Shown here piece after piece: positions 8,390-19,474 of a DNA stretch of 64,000 bases. Origin of the DNA: Chromobacterium piscinae. GTDB lineage: Bacteria > Pseudomonadota > Gammaproteobacteria > Burkholderiales > Chromobacteriaceae. The stretch lies in NCBI RefSeq assembly GCF_021129175.1, contig NZ_JAJOHV010000013.1, positions 1-64,000 of the forward strand, in the 5' to 3' direction. A program made the position numbers and the translations under genes. The notes beneath the pieces were generated by a model, which was not told the origin of the DNA, made no database searches, and saw only the letters and a program-made list of their open reading frames with translations. Positions within the stretch are counted from its first letter, which is position 1; each line of letters opens with the position of its first letter.

Positions 8390-9448
8390 ATGACCATTCT
8401 CGTTACCGGCGGCGCCGGCTTCATCGGCGGCAACTTCGTTCTCGACTGGCTGGCCGGCCGCGAGGAGACCGTTGTCAATCTGGATGCTCTGACTTACGCC
8501 GGCAATCTGGAAACCCTGCGCACGGTCAGAACCAAACCCAGCCATGTTTTCACGCATGGCGACATCGGCGACCGGGAGCTGGTGGCCAAGCTGCTGCGCG
8601 ACCATCGCCCGCGGGCCATCGTCAATTTCGCCGCGGAAAGCCATGTAGACCGCTCGATACACGGCCCAGGCGATTTCATTCAGACCAATATCGTCGGCAC
8701 CTTTAATCTTCTGGAATGCGCGCGTGAATACTGGAACGGGCTGGAAGCCGGAGAGCGCGAGGCCTTCCGTTTCCTCCATGTGTCCACCGACGAGGTATAC
8801 GGCACGCTGCAGCCTGAAGATCCGGCCTTCGCCGAAACCAAGCGCTACGAGCCGAACAGCCCCTACTCCGCCTCCAAAGCGGCGTCCGACCATCTGGTGC
8901 GGGCCTGGCATCACACTTACGGCTTGCCGGTTCTGACCACCAATTGCAGCAACAACTACGGGCCCTACCACTTCCCCGAGAAACTGATCCCGTTGGTCAT
9001 CCTGAACGCGCTGGCCGGTAAGCCGCTGCCCATTTACGGCGACGGGCGGCAAGTCCGAGACTGGCTGTACGTCAAAGACCATTGCAGCGCGATCCGCCGC
9101 GTCCTGGAAGCCGGCAAACCCGGCGAAACCTACAATGTCGGCGGCTGGAACGAGAAAACCAATCTCGAAGTGGTTAGCGCCATCTGCGGCATCCTGGATC
9201 AGCTGAAGCCCCGCGAGGATGGCCAAGCCTATCGCGAGCAGATCCAGTTCGTCGCAGACCGCCCCGGCCACGACCGCCGCTACGCGATCGACGCGCGCAA
9301 GCTGGAACGGGAATTGGGCTGGAAACCCGCAGAAACATTCGACAGCGGCATCCGCAAAACCGTCGAATGGTATTTGAACAATTCGGACTGGATAGAACAT
9401 GTCAGCAACGGCAGCTATCGGGATTGGCTCGACAAGCACTACGGATGA
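8390..9448 (+). CDS. rfbB: dTDP-glucose 4,6-dehydratase
   Basis: RfbB converts dTDP-D-glucose to dTDP-4-keto-6-deoxy-D-glucose, the second step of dTDP-L-rhamnose synthesis. The 352-residue extended SDR shows the NAD-binding motif [10 protein letters not shown] at residues 8-17, the substrate segment [11 protein letters not shown], the catalytic STDEVYG and [12 protein letters not shown], and a C-terminal [21 protein letters not shown]. The frame is open 117 bp upstream, but the family start is the ATG at 8390. It heads rfbBDAC, and its TGA overlaps the rfbD ATG (ATGA). Confidence 0.96.
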   Translation: MTILVTGGAGFIGGNFVLDWLAGREETVVNLDALTYAGNLETLRTVRTKPSHVFTHGDIGDRELVAKLLRDHRPRAIVNFAAESHVDRSIHGPGDFIQTNIVGTFNLLECAREYWNGLEAGEREAFRFLHVSTDEVYGTLQPEDPAFAETKRYEPNSPYSASKAASDHLVRAWHHTYGLPVLTTNCSNNYGPYHFPEKLIPLVILNALAGKPLPIYGDGRQVRDWLYVKDHCSAIRRVLEAGKPGETYNVGGWNEKTNLEVVSAICGILDQLKPREDGQAYREQIQFVADRPGHDRRYAIDARKLERELGWKPAETFDSGIRKTVEWYLNNSDWIEHVSNGSYRDWLDKHYG

Positions 9449-10380
9449 GCACCATGCATCGCATATTGATAACCGGGAAAAATGGCCAGGTCGGCCATGA
9501 ATTGCAACGCTCGCTGGCGCCGCTGGGTGAACTGATCGCCACCGACAGGCAGGAGCTGGACCTGGCCCAGAGCGAAGAGCGCATCGAACAGGCATTGGAT
9601 CGCCTTCAGCCAGACATCATCGTCAATCCAGCCGCCTATACCGCGGTGGACAAAGCCGAAAGCGACGAGATGACGGCAAACGCCGTCAACGCTGGCGCCG
9701 TCGGCGTCATGGCGCGTTGGGCCGCCCGCCACGGCGTGTTGCTGGTGCACTACTCCACCGACTACGTATTCAATGGCGACGGCGAACGCCCCTGGCGGGA
9801 AGAGGACACCACTGCGCCTCAATCCGCGTATGGGCGCAGCAAGCTGGCGGGTGAGGAAGCCATCCGGCTCGCCGCCCCGCATCACCTGATACTCCGCACC
9901 AGCTGGGTCTTCGGCGCCCATGGCGCAAACTTCTTGAAGACCATGCTGAAACTGGGACAGGAACGGGATGCGCTCAAGGTCGTCAACGACCAGATCGGCG
10001 CGCCGGCATCCGCCGCCCTGATCGCCGACGTCAGCGCCGAGCTGATCCGCCGCTACTTGGCAACGCCAGCCAGCTTCGCGTTCGGGACCTACCACTTGGC
10101 TCCCTGCGGCGAAACCAGCTGGCACGGCTATGCCGTCTACCTGCTCCAGCGCGCCGCCGAATACGGCCTGGCGCTTAAAATCGATCCCACAAACATCCAG
10201 GGCATTCCCAGCAGCGAGTACCCTTTGCCAGCCAAACGCCCTGCCAACTCCAGGCTATGCTGCGACAAGCTGCAAGATACTTTCGGCATCGTTCTGCCCG
10301 AATGGAAAAGCGGCGTAGATCAAGTGCTGGCCCAATTGCTCAGCACCGCCGCCAACAGCGGCCGACCGCCTCGGGAATGA
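9445..10380 (+). CDS. rfbD: dTDP-4-dehydrorhamnose reductase
   Basis: RfbD carries out the last step, reducing dTDP-4-keto-L-rhamnose to dTDP-L-rhamnose with NAD(P)H. The 311-residue SDR shows [12 protein letters not shown] at the N-terminus, [12 protein letters not shown], the catalytic [10 protein letters not shown] and [11 protein letters not shown], and the family segment [20 protein letters not shown]. The start overlaps the rfbB stop by 4 bp; a second ATG 9 bp in (MHRIL) is equally possible. The order rfbB-D-A-C is the classic operon. Confidence 0.95.
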   Translation: MSTMHRILITGKNGQVGHELQRSLAPLGELIATDRQELDLAQSEERIEQALDRLQPDIIVNPAAYTAVDKAESDEMTANAVNAGAVGVMARWAARHGVLLVHYSTDYVFNGDGERPWREEDTTAPQSAYGRSKLAGEEAIRLAAPHHLILRTSWVFGAHGANFLKTMLKLGQERDALKVVNDQIGAPASAALIADVSAELIRRYLATPASFAFGTYHLAPCGETSWHGYAVYLLQRAAEYGLALKIDPTNIQGIPSSEYPLPAKRPANSRLCCDKLQDTFGIVLPEWKSGVDQVLAQLLSTAANSGRPPRE

Positions 10381-10396
10381 CCACAGGAAACCGACA

Positions 10397-11269
10397 ATGA
10401 AACGAAAAGGCATCATTCTCGCCGGAGGCTCCGGCACCAGGTTGTATCCGGCCACCATCGCCGTCAGCAAGCAACTGCTGCCGATCTACGACAAGCCGAT
10501 GATCTATTATCCGCTGACCACGCTGATGCTGTCGGGCATCCAGGACATTCTGATCATCTCCACGCCACAGGACACACCTCGCTTCCAGCAGCTGCTAGGC
10601 GATGGCAGCCAATGGGGCATCAATCTGCAATACGCGGTCCAGCCGAGCCCTGATGGCCTGGCCCAGGCCTTCCTTATCGGCGAGACATTCATCAATGGCA
10701 ACCCGTCGTCGCTGGTGCTTGGCGACAACATCTTCTACGGCCACGAGTTTTCCAATCTGCTGCAGGCAGCCAACATCCAGAGCGAGGGGGCAACCGTCTT
10801 CGCCTATCGGGTCAGCGACCCCGAGCGCTACGGCGTAGTGGAGTTCGACCAGCAAGGCCGCGCTCTTTCCATCGAGGAGAAACCCGCCAAAGCCAAATCG
10901 CACTATGCGGTGACCGGCCTGTATTTCTATGACTCGCAAGTCGTGGAAATCGCGAAAAGCATCAAACCCTCCCCTCGCGGCGAACTGGAAATTACCGACA
11001 TCAACAATATCTACCTGCAACAACAGCAGCTAAATGTGCAAACCATGGGCCGCGGCTACGCCTGGCTGGATACCGGCACCCATGAGTCGCTGATGGAGGC
11101 GGGACAGTTCATCGCCACAATAGAGAGCCGCCAGGGCCAAAAAGTGGCTTGCCCGGAGGAAATCGCCTTCCGCAACGGCTGGATCGATGAAACGCAGGTG
11201 CTCCGGTTGGCTCAGCCGCTGCAGAAAACCGGCTATGGCCGCTATTTGCTCACAATGATTGCGAACTAA
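10397..11269 (+). CDS. rfbA: Glucose-1-phosphate thymidylyltransferase
   Basis: RfbA makes dTDP-D-glucose from glucose-1-phosphate and dTTP, and is feedback-inhibited by dTDP-rhamnose in characterised homologues. The 290-residue protein opens with the nucleotide-binding signature [16 protein letters not shown]. It continues with [48 protein letters not shown] and [18 protein letters not shown], all diagnostic for RfbA/RmlA. It is the third gene of the operon, 16 bp after rfbD. Confidence 0.96.
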   Translation: MKRKGIILAGGSGTRLYPATIAVSKQLLPIYDKPMIYYPLTTLMLSGIQDILIISTPQDTPRFQQLLGDGSQWGINLQYAVQPSPDGLAQAFLIGETFINGNPSSLVLGDNIFYGHEFSNLLQAANIQSEGATVFAYRVSDPERYGVVEFDQQGRALSIEEKPAKAKSHYAVTGLYFYDSQVVEIAKSIKPSPRGELEITDINNIYLQQQQLNVQTMGRGYAWLDTGTHESLMEAGQFIATIESRQGQKVACPEEIAFRNGWIDETQVLRLAQPLQKTGYGRYLLTMIAN

Positions 11270-11293
11270 TCCAAACAAAGCAGATTGAGCACA

Positions 11294-11836
11294 ATGAACG
11301 TAATCGAAACCGACATCCCTGAAGTCAAAATCCTTGAACCCAAGGTATTTGGCGATGAGCGCGGCTTTTTCTTCGAGAGCTTCAACCACCAACGCTTCGA
11401 GCAAGCCATCGGCCATGCGGTTGCCTTCGTGCAGGACAACCACAGCCGCTCCGGCAAAAACGTCTTGCGCGGCCTGCATTACCAACTGGACCCGCACCCG
11501 CAGGGCAAGCTTGTGCGTGTCGTCTCCGGCGCCGTGTTCGACGTCGCCGTCGACATCCGCCCCGGCTCTCCATCGTACGGCAAGTGGGTAGGTGTGGAGT
11601 TGAGCGCCTCCAACAAGCGCCAGCTGTGGATACCTTCCGGTTTCGCCCACGGCTTCCTTACGCTGAGCGACGATGTCGAATTTCTATACAAGACCACCGA
11701 CTATTGGCATCCGGAACTCGAACGCAGCCTAGCCTGGGATGATCCGGACTTGGCCATCGCCTGGCCGCTGAGCGGCATGCCCACGCTGTCGGTCAAGGAC
11801 CAGACCGGCGCGTCGCTCGCCTCGCTAAAGCGTTAA
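11294..11836 (+). CDS. rfbC: dTDP-4-dehydrorhamnose 3,5-epimerase
   Basis: RfbC epimerises C3 and C5 of dTDP-4-keto-6-deoxyglucose to give the L-rhamno form. The 180-residue cupin shows FGDERGFFFESFNHQRFEQA, DNHSRSGKNVLRGLHYQ with the catalytic His, GAVFDVAVDIRPGSPSYGKW, IPSGFAHGFLTLSDDVEFLYKTTDYWHPELERS and DPDLAIAWPL. All are strong family hallmarks. The ATG at 11294 is chosen; an in-frame TTG at 11285 is less likely. It is the last gene of the operon, followed by a terminator hairpin. Confidence 0.96.
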   Translation: MNVIETDIPEVKILEPKVFGDERGFFFESFNHQRFEQAIGHAVAFVQDNHSRSGKNVLRGLHYQLDPHPQGKLVRVVSGAVFDVAVDIRPGSPSYGKWVGVELSASNKRQLWIPSGFAHGFLTLSDDVEFLYKTTDYWHPELERSLAWDDPDLAIAWPLSGMPTLSVKDQTGASLASLKR

Positions 11837-11853
11837 CCCCGCCCCATAAACAA

Positions 11854-11885
11854 ACAGCCCCGCAGGCTTTCGCCTGAGGGGCTGT
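11854..11885. terminator. Shared hairpin terminator between convergent rfbC and groEL
   Basis: The stem ACAGCCCC-GCAGGC-TTTC-GCCTGA-GGGGCTGT lies 17 bp after rfbC and 44 bp after groEL. The T-rich tail is better on the minus strand (groEL side), but the hairpin can serve both. Confidence 0.8.
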
Positions 11886-11929
11886 TCCGTTTCAGAGGGC
11901 CTTAAACCAGGCCCGTCTGAAGACTCGAT

Positions 11930-13907
<1,978 letters not shown>

Positions 13908-13972
13908 GGATCTCTCCTGTTACATTGGCTGTTGAGCGTTGAACATCAGTTTGGTTTGGGTACGGTCAAGGT

Positions 13973-13999
13973 TTAGCACTCAACCATTTCGAGTGCCAA
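13973..13999 (-). promoter_or_regulatory. CIRCE operator for the HrcA repressor
   Basis: TTAGCACTC-N9-GAGTGCCAA matches the CIRCE consensus (TTAGCACTC-N9-GAGTGCTAA) in 17 of 18 arm positions. It lies about 65 bp before the groES start and overlaps the transcription start region. HrcA binding here would repress groESL until heat or misfolding titrates the chaperonin. Confidence 0.93.
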
Positions 14000-14028
14000 T
14001 GATAGGGACGAGGTCGCTAGTTTTCAAG
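13999..14028 (-). promoter_or_regulatory. Overlapping sigma-32 and sigma-70 promoter motifs of groESL
   Basis: On the minus strand, CTTGAAAA (14028-14021), a 14-bp spacer and CCCTATCA (from 14006) fit the heat-shock sigma-32 pattern. The same bases read as sigma-70: TTGAAA, 17-bp spacer, TATCAT (14004-13999). The CIRCE element follows directly, so basal, heat-shock and HrcA control may be layered here. Confidence 0.75.
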
Positions 14029-14185
14029 AGTCTACAACCTCAAAAATGCAGAAGTGCCCAAGCAGCCAGCGACAACCGGACTGCCCGCCCTAGTGATGAT
14101 CGGTCTGAGCGACAGCTAGCTGATGAGGCTGACCAGCCCCGCTCAGATGTACTTAAGAAGTAACGAGCATGCTCGCCAAGCAGCC

Positions 14186-14234
14186 GACGTTCCCCCGGTA
14201 TTGAGTAGCACGCGACTTTGGAGTCCAATCAACT
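14186..14234 (+). repeat. Extra, diverged copy of the IS left end
   Basis: Bases 14186-14234 repeat 14246-14294 (the left end of the IS3-family element) at an exact 60-bp offset, with about 5 differences in 49 bp. Both copies contain CCCCCGGTATTGAGTAGCAC and GAGTCCAATCAAC, and both are preceded by GACG. It is probably a solo IS end left by an earlier copy, or a duplicated end. Confidence 0.8.
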
Positions 14235-14311
14235 GACCTCCTCCCGACGCCCCCCCGGTATTGAGTAGCACGTGACTTTAGAGTCCAATCAACCACACAC
14301 GGAGATTGGAT

Positions 14312-14575
14312 ATGAAGAAACGATTCACCGAAGAACAGATCATCGGCTTCCTGCGCGAAGCGGACGCGGGAATGCCCATTGCCGAACTGTGCCGCAAGCA
14401 CGCCTTCTCGGAAGCCAGCTATTACCTCTGGCGCAACAAATTCGGCGGAATGAATGTCTCGGAGGCCAAGCGTCTCAAGGAGCTGGAGACAGAGAATGCG
14501 CGCCTGAAAAAACTCCTGGCCGAGACCATGCTCGAGAACGAGATTGCCAAAGAAGCCCTGAGAAAAAAGTGGTGA
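14312..14575 (+). CDS. IS3-family transposase OrfA
   Basis: This 87-residue DNA-binding subunit recognises the IS ends. An N-terminal helix-turn-helix ([20 protein letters not shown] ... [22 protein letters not shown]) is followed by a leucine-zipper-like coiled coil ([32 protein letters not shown]), as in the IS407/IS51 group. A GGAG ribosome site lies 7 bp before the ATG. The last codons carry the A-AAA-AAG slip site that joins it to OrfB. Confidence 0.92.
   Translation: MKKRFTEEQIIGFLREADAGMPIAELCRKHAFSEASYYLWRNKFGGMNVSEAKRLKELETENARLKKLLAETMLENEIAKEALRKKW
14563..14569 (+). other. Programmed -1 frameshift site A-AAA-AAG
   Basis: In the OrfA frame the codons read AAA (14564-14566) and AAG (14567-14569), preceded by A. 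This is the canonical slippery heptamer. A one-base backward shift enters the OrfB frame at GTG 14569 and bypasses the OrfA stop at 14573, giving the OrfAB transposase typical of IS3 elements. Confidence 0.85.
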
Positions 14576-15432
14576 GCGCACCGTCACGGCGGGAGCTGGT
14601 GCGCCATCTGGTGGGCAAAGGACTCAGCGAGCGCAAATCGCTGCGCCTGGCCGGCATGAGTCCCAGTTCATTCCGCTATCAGCCCGCCACCGACCGCAAT
14701 GCCGCCTTGAAAGCGAGGATCATCGCGCTTGCGCAACGGTACCGACGCTACGGCGCCGGCATGATCTATTTGAAACTGTGGCAGAGCGGCATGGTGGTCA
14801 ATCACAAGCGGGTGGATCGGCTCTATGCTGAGGCCGGTCTGCAAATTCGCCGGCGCAAGCGCAAGAAAATCCCTGTGGCCGACCGTCACCCACTGGCCCG
14901 TCCTTTGGCCGCCAATCAGGTCTGGTCGATGGACTTTGTGTTCGACCGAACGGCAGAGGGGCGGGGCATCAAGAATCTGACGGTAGTCGATGATGCCACG
15001 CATGAGGCAGTCGCCATTGTTCCGGAACGTGCGATGGGAGGTCTGCATCTGACCCGCGTCCTCGACCAGCTGGCGCAGACACGTGGCTTGCCCAAAGCCA
15101 TCCGGACCGATAACGGCAAGGAATTCTGCAGCCGAGCGATGTTGACCTGGGCACACGCCCGTGGGGTGCAGCTCTTTCTGATCGAGCCAGGCAAGCCGAA
15201 TCAGAACGCTTACATCGAATCATTTAACGGGCGCTTCCGGGATGAGTGCCTGAACGAACACTGGTTCACCAGCCTGCGCCATGCCCAGGTCGTCATCGAA
15301 GCCTGGCGTAGGGAATACAACAACGAAAGGCCCAAGAAAGCACTGGGTGGTTTGACGCCAGCTGCCTATGCCGAATCACTCGCAGAGAAATCAGGTAAAT
15401 TAAGCCCGGACTCTAAAGCTCTCTGCTACTGA
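14569..15432 (+). CDS. IS3-family transposase OrfB (catalytic, rve integrase core)
   Basis: This is the catalytic half of the transposase, about 287 residues. It is most likely made as an OrfAB fusion by the -1 frameshift at 14563-14569, because it has only GTG start candidates (14569, 14572) and no separate ribosome site. The HTH_21 region ([27 protein letters not shown]) precedes the DDE core: first Asp in [11 protein letters not shown], second in [10 protein letters not shown], Glu in [21 protein letters not shown]. All catalytic residues are present and no stop interrupts it, so the element may be active. Confidence 0.92.
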   Translation: MVSAPSRRELVRHLVGKGLSERKSLRLAGMSPSSFRYQPATDRNAALKARIIALAQRYRRYGAGMIYLKLWQSGMVVNHKRVDRLYAEAGLQIRRRKRKKIPVADRHPLARPLAANQVWSMDFVFDRTAEGRGIKNLTVVDDATHEAVAIVPERAMGGLHLTRVLDQLAQTRGLPKAIRTDNGKEFCSRAMLTWAHARGVQLFLIEPGKPNQNAYIESFNGRFRDECLNEHWFTSLRHAQVVIEAWRREYNNERPKKALGGLTPAAYAESLAEKSGKLSPDSKALCY

Positions 15433-15477
15433 AAGTGGGGGACGTCGAATTAGTCGAGGATAGAAGCACATCCACGC

Positions 15478-16623
15478 TCACTTAGAACTAGCACCTATAC
15501 GACACGACTTCCGCAATAACATCCAGCGCGGCGTGCGGAAACGAATAATCATACGATACAATCTAACATAGGTGAACATAAATATGAGGACAAAACCAAT
15601 CAACCAAGGTGTTTTGTTCCAAAACAACATTGCAGGAACAACCGAAAATGAAGACAAAGCCCACAAATAAGGGGATGTCAAACTATTTCGCTGAGTACGA
15701 TGACTAATCTCTTTAGATCCAACCATCCACAACACAACCCTCTTATAAATAATCTGATGCAAATGCAATGCATCTGGATATCCAATAGCACGATTTTGCA
15801 GGAATTTGCGCCTATATATTGAAAAAGTCGTTTCAAAAACAGGGTAGATCACACATAGCAAAGGAAACCAAGGAGAAACTTCAGCATGCCGTTGAACTAA
15901 AAGAACTGACACTTCCGCAATCATGAATCCAACCAAATAGGCTCCGCCATCACCTGCGAAAATCAATCCCCGGGGGAAATTCCAAAAGAGCAATCCAACA
16001 ACAGCACCAATCATCGCAAAACAGATGCCTACCAATTCAATATCTTGCATCTTAAAAGAGACATATGCAATAGCTAAAAATATAAAAACTGCAACCACAC
16101 CAGACAAGCCGTTATATCCATCAATTATATTTACCGCATGAGCAACGCCGCCAACGGCGATGACAGTCAACATTAGAGACAATAGCCACCAATGGCTGAG
16201 CAACTGATCTACACCAAAGATGTCCAAACGAGACAACCCGGCATTAATAGTAAAATAAGCAAGCAGTGCTGCAAAAAAGGTAGCCAATAATCGAGGCCCT
16301 GGACCAACTTTCTTGGTCATATCCTCAATCAGGCCAGCACCAAAAGCAGGTATCGATGACAATAATAAAAAAATCGGCATCCAAGATTGCGTAAGATAAA
16401 ACAGCATGCCAAAACCTGCGACCAACCCAGACATAATCGGCACCCCGCCCACTCTCGGGACTGGAGTCGCATGAAACTTCTGCACACCACATAGGTCATG
16501 ATCCGCAGAAAAATGTACGTGCAGATGCGAATAGCGAATTAAGCCTGCGCCAATAATAAGCGAGAAAAAAGTCGAGGAGAGCAAAATTAGTAGCATATAA
16601 TTAATCACCTTGAAGAATGACAA
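15478..16623 (-). CDS. MraY/WecA/WbpL-type polyprenyl-phosphate sugar-1-phosphate transferase (GT4)
   Basis: This family transfers a HexNAc-1-phosphate from UDP-sugar to undecaprenyl phosphate and so starts a lipid-linked glycan. The 381-residue protein has about 10 hydrophobic helices. Conserved cytoplasmic loops are visible: HATPVPRVGGVPIMSGL, the Asp-rich AGLIEDMTKK, NIIDGYNGLSG, FAGDGGAYLVGF and a basic ALHLHQ segment. WbpL-like enzymes often sit at the end of O-antigen loci and use UDP-FucNAc or UDP-QuiNAc. It is low GC, transcribed leftward, and isolated from the next gene upstream by 969 bp. Confidence 0.85.
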   Translation of the reverse strand: MSFFKVINYMLLILLSSTFFSLIIGAGLIRYSHLHVHFSADHDLCGVQKFHATPVPRVGGVPIMSGLVAGFGMLFYLTQSWMPIFLLLSSIPAFGAGLIEDMTKKVGPGPRLLATFFAALLAYFTINAGLSRLDIFGVDQLLSHWWLLSLMLTVIAVGGVAHAVNIIDGYNGLSGVVAVFIFLAIAYVSFKMQDIELVGICFAMIGAVVGLLFWNFPRGLIFAGDGGAYLVGFMIAEVSVLLVQRHAEVSPWFPLLCVIYPVFETTFSIYRRKFLQNRAIGYPDALHLHQIIYKRVVLWMVGSKEISHRTQRNSLTSPYLWALSSFSVVPAMLFWNKTPWLIGFVLIFMFTYVRLYRMIIRFRTPRWMLLRKSCRIGASSK

Positions 16624-17592
16624 GGAAAATATGTTTTTAAATTAGAAATTCCGTTCTTCCACAGCTTGTCAAAATCCCCCCAACTACTAAAGGTTGACAC
16701 ACTCAACATAAAAGCACAACCAAGGTGATAATAGCCGCTGCATACCCACTCTTGCTATAAAGCCCCCCCCACCCGACTAGCCTGTGACTCCATTTATTTA
16801 TATGCGACAAGCTTTCAGAATACAATAATCAGTGCACTGAATTATTAAGCTACACCTTACTTCATTATGCATCACCCTGAAAACCTACAACAAATAAAAA
16901 CAAAATTGAGATATTGCATATTTTCAAGAATGTCAATTTACTCTTAGGCAGAAAATTCTTTAACCATTCAATTCAAATGTCGACTTTTCAGCATGCTTAT
17001 TACAACCTCCCTACAATTGCCATCTTTGAAATTATTAGCACTGTAAAATTTTGCGATACCTTCAATTAAATGAGTCATACTCAATATTAATCTGCAGCTA
17101 GAAAACATATAGCCGCACACCATGACATATCGCAAACAAGCCATGTATCACTTGGTAGTGAATATATTATTAAATGATTAAAAATCTAATTTTATAGTGC
17201 GTATTTTCAACGATAAGACTGACATACACATTACAACTCAACCATTTCAGCCACTCACTCTCGCTATATGCCCCTACCAACGAATAGAACATAGAAATAC
17301 ACAAAACCGCGTAGCTCTATATAGCCCCCCAGCCAATGTAAAAATAATTTCCTGTGTCTGATGAAGCCCAACAGTACAAGTCACATTAAGATTACCCTAT
17401 TGCTTACGCACACGAATTAAAAAAGCTGAGAGAGCTCTTTCTTTCATCAAAGAATATGCAAATCCACTCGTGCATGCAAAGTCATATATTTCTATATTGC
17501 TACGCATCCGCTATTTAGTCATGAATTCCAACTGTGCTAAAGCTTGGCACATATTATTTACAAGACAACCGGGGAAACCGTACTAAAATAAG
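16624..17592. other. 969-bp AT-rich spacer with no recognisable gene
   Basis: No frame of meaningful length or family resemblance was found on either strand; a short frame at 17534-17725 is antisense to the next gene's 3' end. It contains a run of eight C at 16763-16770. It may be decayed coding sequence and must carry the promoter for the GT4 gene. Confidence 0.6.
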
Positions 17593-18279
17593 TTATGCCC
17601 TAGGGAAATTTAGAAGCTCCTTAAGCTCCTCAGGTGGTATTGGCAGTCCTTTAAATGCCTGCCAAGCACATGAACTACCCGGAAACAATACTACAATAAT
17701 AGTAATGAAAATGGCTTTAAAATAGTTAGATAATGAGCAATTGAAAACGTACCACTTTTCAAGTTCACCTTTGTAAGGAGCAATCACATTTTTATAGAAC
17801 TCCAGCTGATCTTTACTATCAGCCAACATATCCTCCTCGCCACGGAAAATAATAGAACCAACACCAGAAAGACCAGGTTTTACTTGTCTAACGACCTCTT
17901 GCACCTCTGGCGCATAAGCACCAAATGTTTGCACGGTCAATGGGCGCGGTCCAATTACACTCATATCTCCGAAAAAAATATTCAGTAATTGGGGTAGCTC
18001 GTTGATTTTTGTTTTCCTTAAAAAACGACCCACAGGAAGTATACGAGAATCATTTTTTACAGTGACAGTTCCAGTACCTAAAGTAGGGCTATTTTTTAGC
18101 ATTGTCGCAAATTTATAAAGCTTAAATTTCTTACCATTTTCTCCAAGCCGCTCTTGCATGAAGAAAATCTCACCTTCTCCTGTAAACTTCAGCAGGAAAG
18201 CGATTGGCACCAGTAAAGGGGAAAGTATCAATAAAGCCAAGCCTGAAAAGAGAACATCAAAAAAACGCTGCATAGCCAA
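17593..18279 (-). CDS. Small sugar-1-phosphate transferase (PglC/WcaJ-domain initiating transferase)
   Basis: This is a minimal, monotopic phosphoglycosyl transferase of 228 residues. It has one N-terminal re-entrant hydrophobic helix (FFDVLFSGLALLILSPLLVPIAFLL) and a catalytic domain showing FFMQERLGENGKKFKLYKFATM, GRFLRKTKINELPQLLNIFFGDMSVIGPRPL and VKPGLSGVGSI. The family moves a sugar-1-phosphate from UDP-sugar onto undecaprenyl phosphate. A second hydrophobic stretch near residue 190 is unusual for the minimal form. Immediately upstream are a retaining UDP-GlcNAc 4,6-dehydratase (5 bp) and a 4-keto reductase, which points to UDP-QuiNAc or UDP-FucNAc as the likely donor (inference). Confidence 0.88.
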   Translation of the reverse strand: MAMQRFFDVLFSGLALLILSPLLVPIAFLLKFTGEGEIFFMQERLGENGKKFKLYKFATMLKNSPTLGTGTVTVKNDSRILPVGRFLRKTKINELPQLLNIFFGDMSVIGPRPLTVQTFGAYAPEVQEVVRQVKPGLSGVGSIIFRGEEDMLADSKDQLEFYKNVIAPYKGELEKWYVFNCSLSNYFKAIFITIIVVLFPGSSCAWQAFKGLPIPPEELKELLNFPRA

Positions 18280-18284
18280 CCCCC

Positions 18285-19472
18285 TTACATTCGCTGATCA
18301 AGATATTTACCTGTTTCTTTATGCATAAAATCAGGTATTAGATCAAAAAAAAGCTTCAATAGATCACTTTTAGACCAGCTTGCTTGCCTCCGTAGATTCT
18401 CTATCCCGAGGGTAAATTCGTGCAACTGATCCGCGTTAAATTCAGCTGAATTTTTAATAACACCAATATCGCTGAATTTATCAAGGTTCAAGACTTCTTT
18501 ATTAGTAAAGAATTCCTCAAAATCTTTCTCTCCAGTCGTATCACTCTTAAAGAAATAACAAGGCCATTTCTTATCAGAGATCAATTCTTGAGAATGATTT
18601 CTAGCTTCATCTTCACTTGCACACTCGAAAGCCTCATATCCTAAATCATTCAAATATCGCTTCGCTATTTCCGAAAAGGTAATTAAATGCAATTTATCGC
18701 TCATTTTTGGGAAAAATATATCCCGATTCTCACCTAGTAGTCCCGACATTAAACAAAGCTCACCAGACTCTTGGGGCGTAACAAAATAGCGCTTAACATC
18801 ATATGGTGCTGTAATAGGCTGTTTTTTCGCAAATCGCTGATTAAAGCCGTGCAATAAGGAACCATCAGAAAAAGCTACATTTGCAAAGCGCGCCATGGAA
18901 ATAGGTTGTTCTAAACTCTCTTTCATCAAGAACATTTCCATAATACGTTTACTAGCCCCCATCATATTTACAGGGTTTGTTGCCTTATCTGTTGACACAC
19001 AAAAATATTTTTTGGTTTCCTTGGACTTAGCAACTCGTAAAGTCTTAACCGTATTAAATATATTTACATCAACCATGCGCATTAAGGTAAAGGGGTCTTT
19101 TTCTCCACGCACATGCTTTAATGCGGATAAATTAAAAATATAATCGTATGGCCCTTCGGTATCAACTAACGCCTCAAACTCTCTACTACCACAATCTATA
19201 GCAAATGTTTTAAAATCACCAGTTATATAGCCGAGGGTACTACGAATATCTCGCACCAACTCAACCATATTATTTTCACTCAAGTCAACTACATGTAAAG
19301 CCGCGGGTTCTCGCTTGAATATCTCTCGCGTTACAGCCTGCCCAATAGTGCCCGCACCACCAATGACTAGAAAGCGTGATCCTTTTATTAGCTCTATCAA
19401 ATGCTCATTGTATGCATTGATATCTGACTCAAAGAAGCCAGAGTCCCTTCCAATTAAAGAAAGAATATTCAT
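18285..19472 (-). CDS. UDP-GlcNAc 4,6-dehydratase, configuration-retaining (CapD/WbpM-like, soluble)
   Basis: This enzyme makes UDP-2-acetamido-4-keto-6-deoxy-glucose. The 395-residue SDR has GGAGTIGQAVTREIF for NAD binding and the catalytic stretch CVSTDKATNPVNMMGASKRIMEM, where Met replaces the usual active-site Tyr. This SMK triad is characteristic of the retaining dehydratases (WbpM, PglF, CapD). It lacks their N-terminal membrane domain. A C-terminal extension of about 100 residues (EDEARNHSQELI ... FFDLIPDF) is seen in soluble members. It differs from pseB in this locus, which has Tyr at that position and is the inverting type. Confidence 0.85.
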   Translation of the reverse strand: MNILSLIGRDSGFFESDINAYNEHLIELIKGSRFLVIGGAGTIGQAVTREIFKREPAALHVVDLSENNMVELVRDIRSTLGYITGDFKTFAIDCGSREFEALVDTEGPYDYIFNLSALKHVRGEKDPFTLMRMVDVNIFNTVKTLRVAKSKETKKYFCVSTDKATNPVNMMGASKRIMEMFLMKESLEQPISMARFANVAFSDGSLLHGFNQRFAKKQPITAPYDVKRYFVTPQESGELCLMSGLLGENRDIFFPKMSDKLHLITFSEIAKRYLNDLGYEAFECASEDEARNHSQELISDKKWPCYFFKSDTTGEKDFEEFFTNKEVLNLDKFSDIGVIKNSAEFNADQLHEFTLGIENLRRQASWSKSDLLKLFFDLIPDFMHKETGKYLDQRM

Positions 19473-19474
19473 TT

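Larger units (their letters stand above)
14250..15441 (+). mobile_element. IS3-family insertion sequence (IS51/IS407-like), apparently intact
   Basis: The element is about 1.19 kb with two overlapping frames, orfA and orfB. The left end reads CCCCCGGTATTGAGTAGCAC then GACTTTAGAGTCC. The right end, on the other strand, reads CCCCCACTTTCAGTAGCAGA then GAGCTTTAGAGTCC, so the two are imperfect inverted repeats. ACG flanks both sides (14247-14249 and 15442-15444), a possible 3-bp target duplication. It lies between groESL and the AT-rich polysaccharide island, 37 bp past the 3' end of the first island gene. The exact boundaries are inferred from the repeats. Confidence 0.85.

Noticed and set aside
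17534-17725. 63-codon frame on the plus strand in the 969-bp spacer
   Set aside because: It overlaps the 3' end of the sugar transferase in antisense and has no ribosome site or family resemblance.
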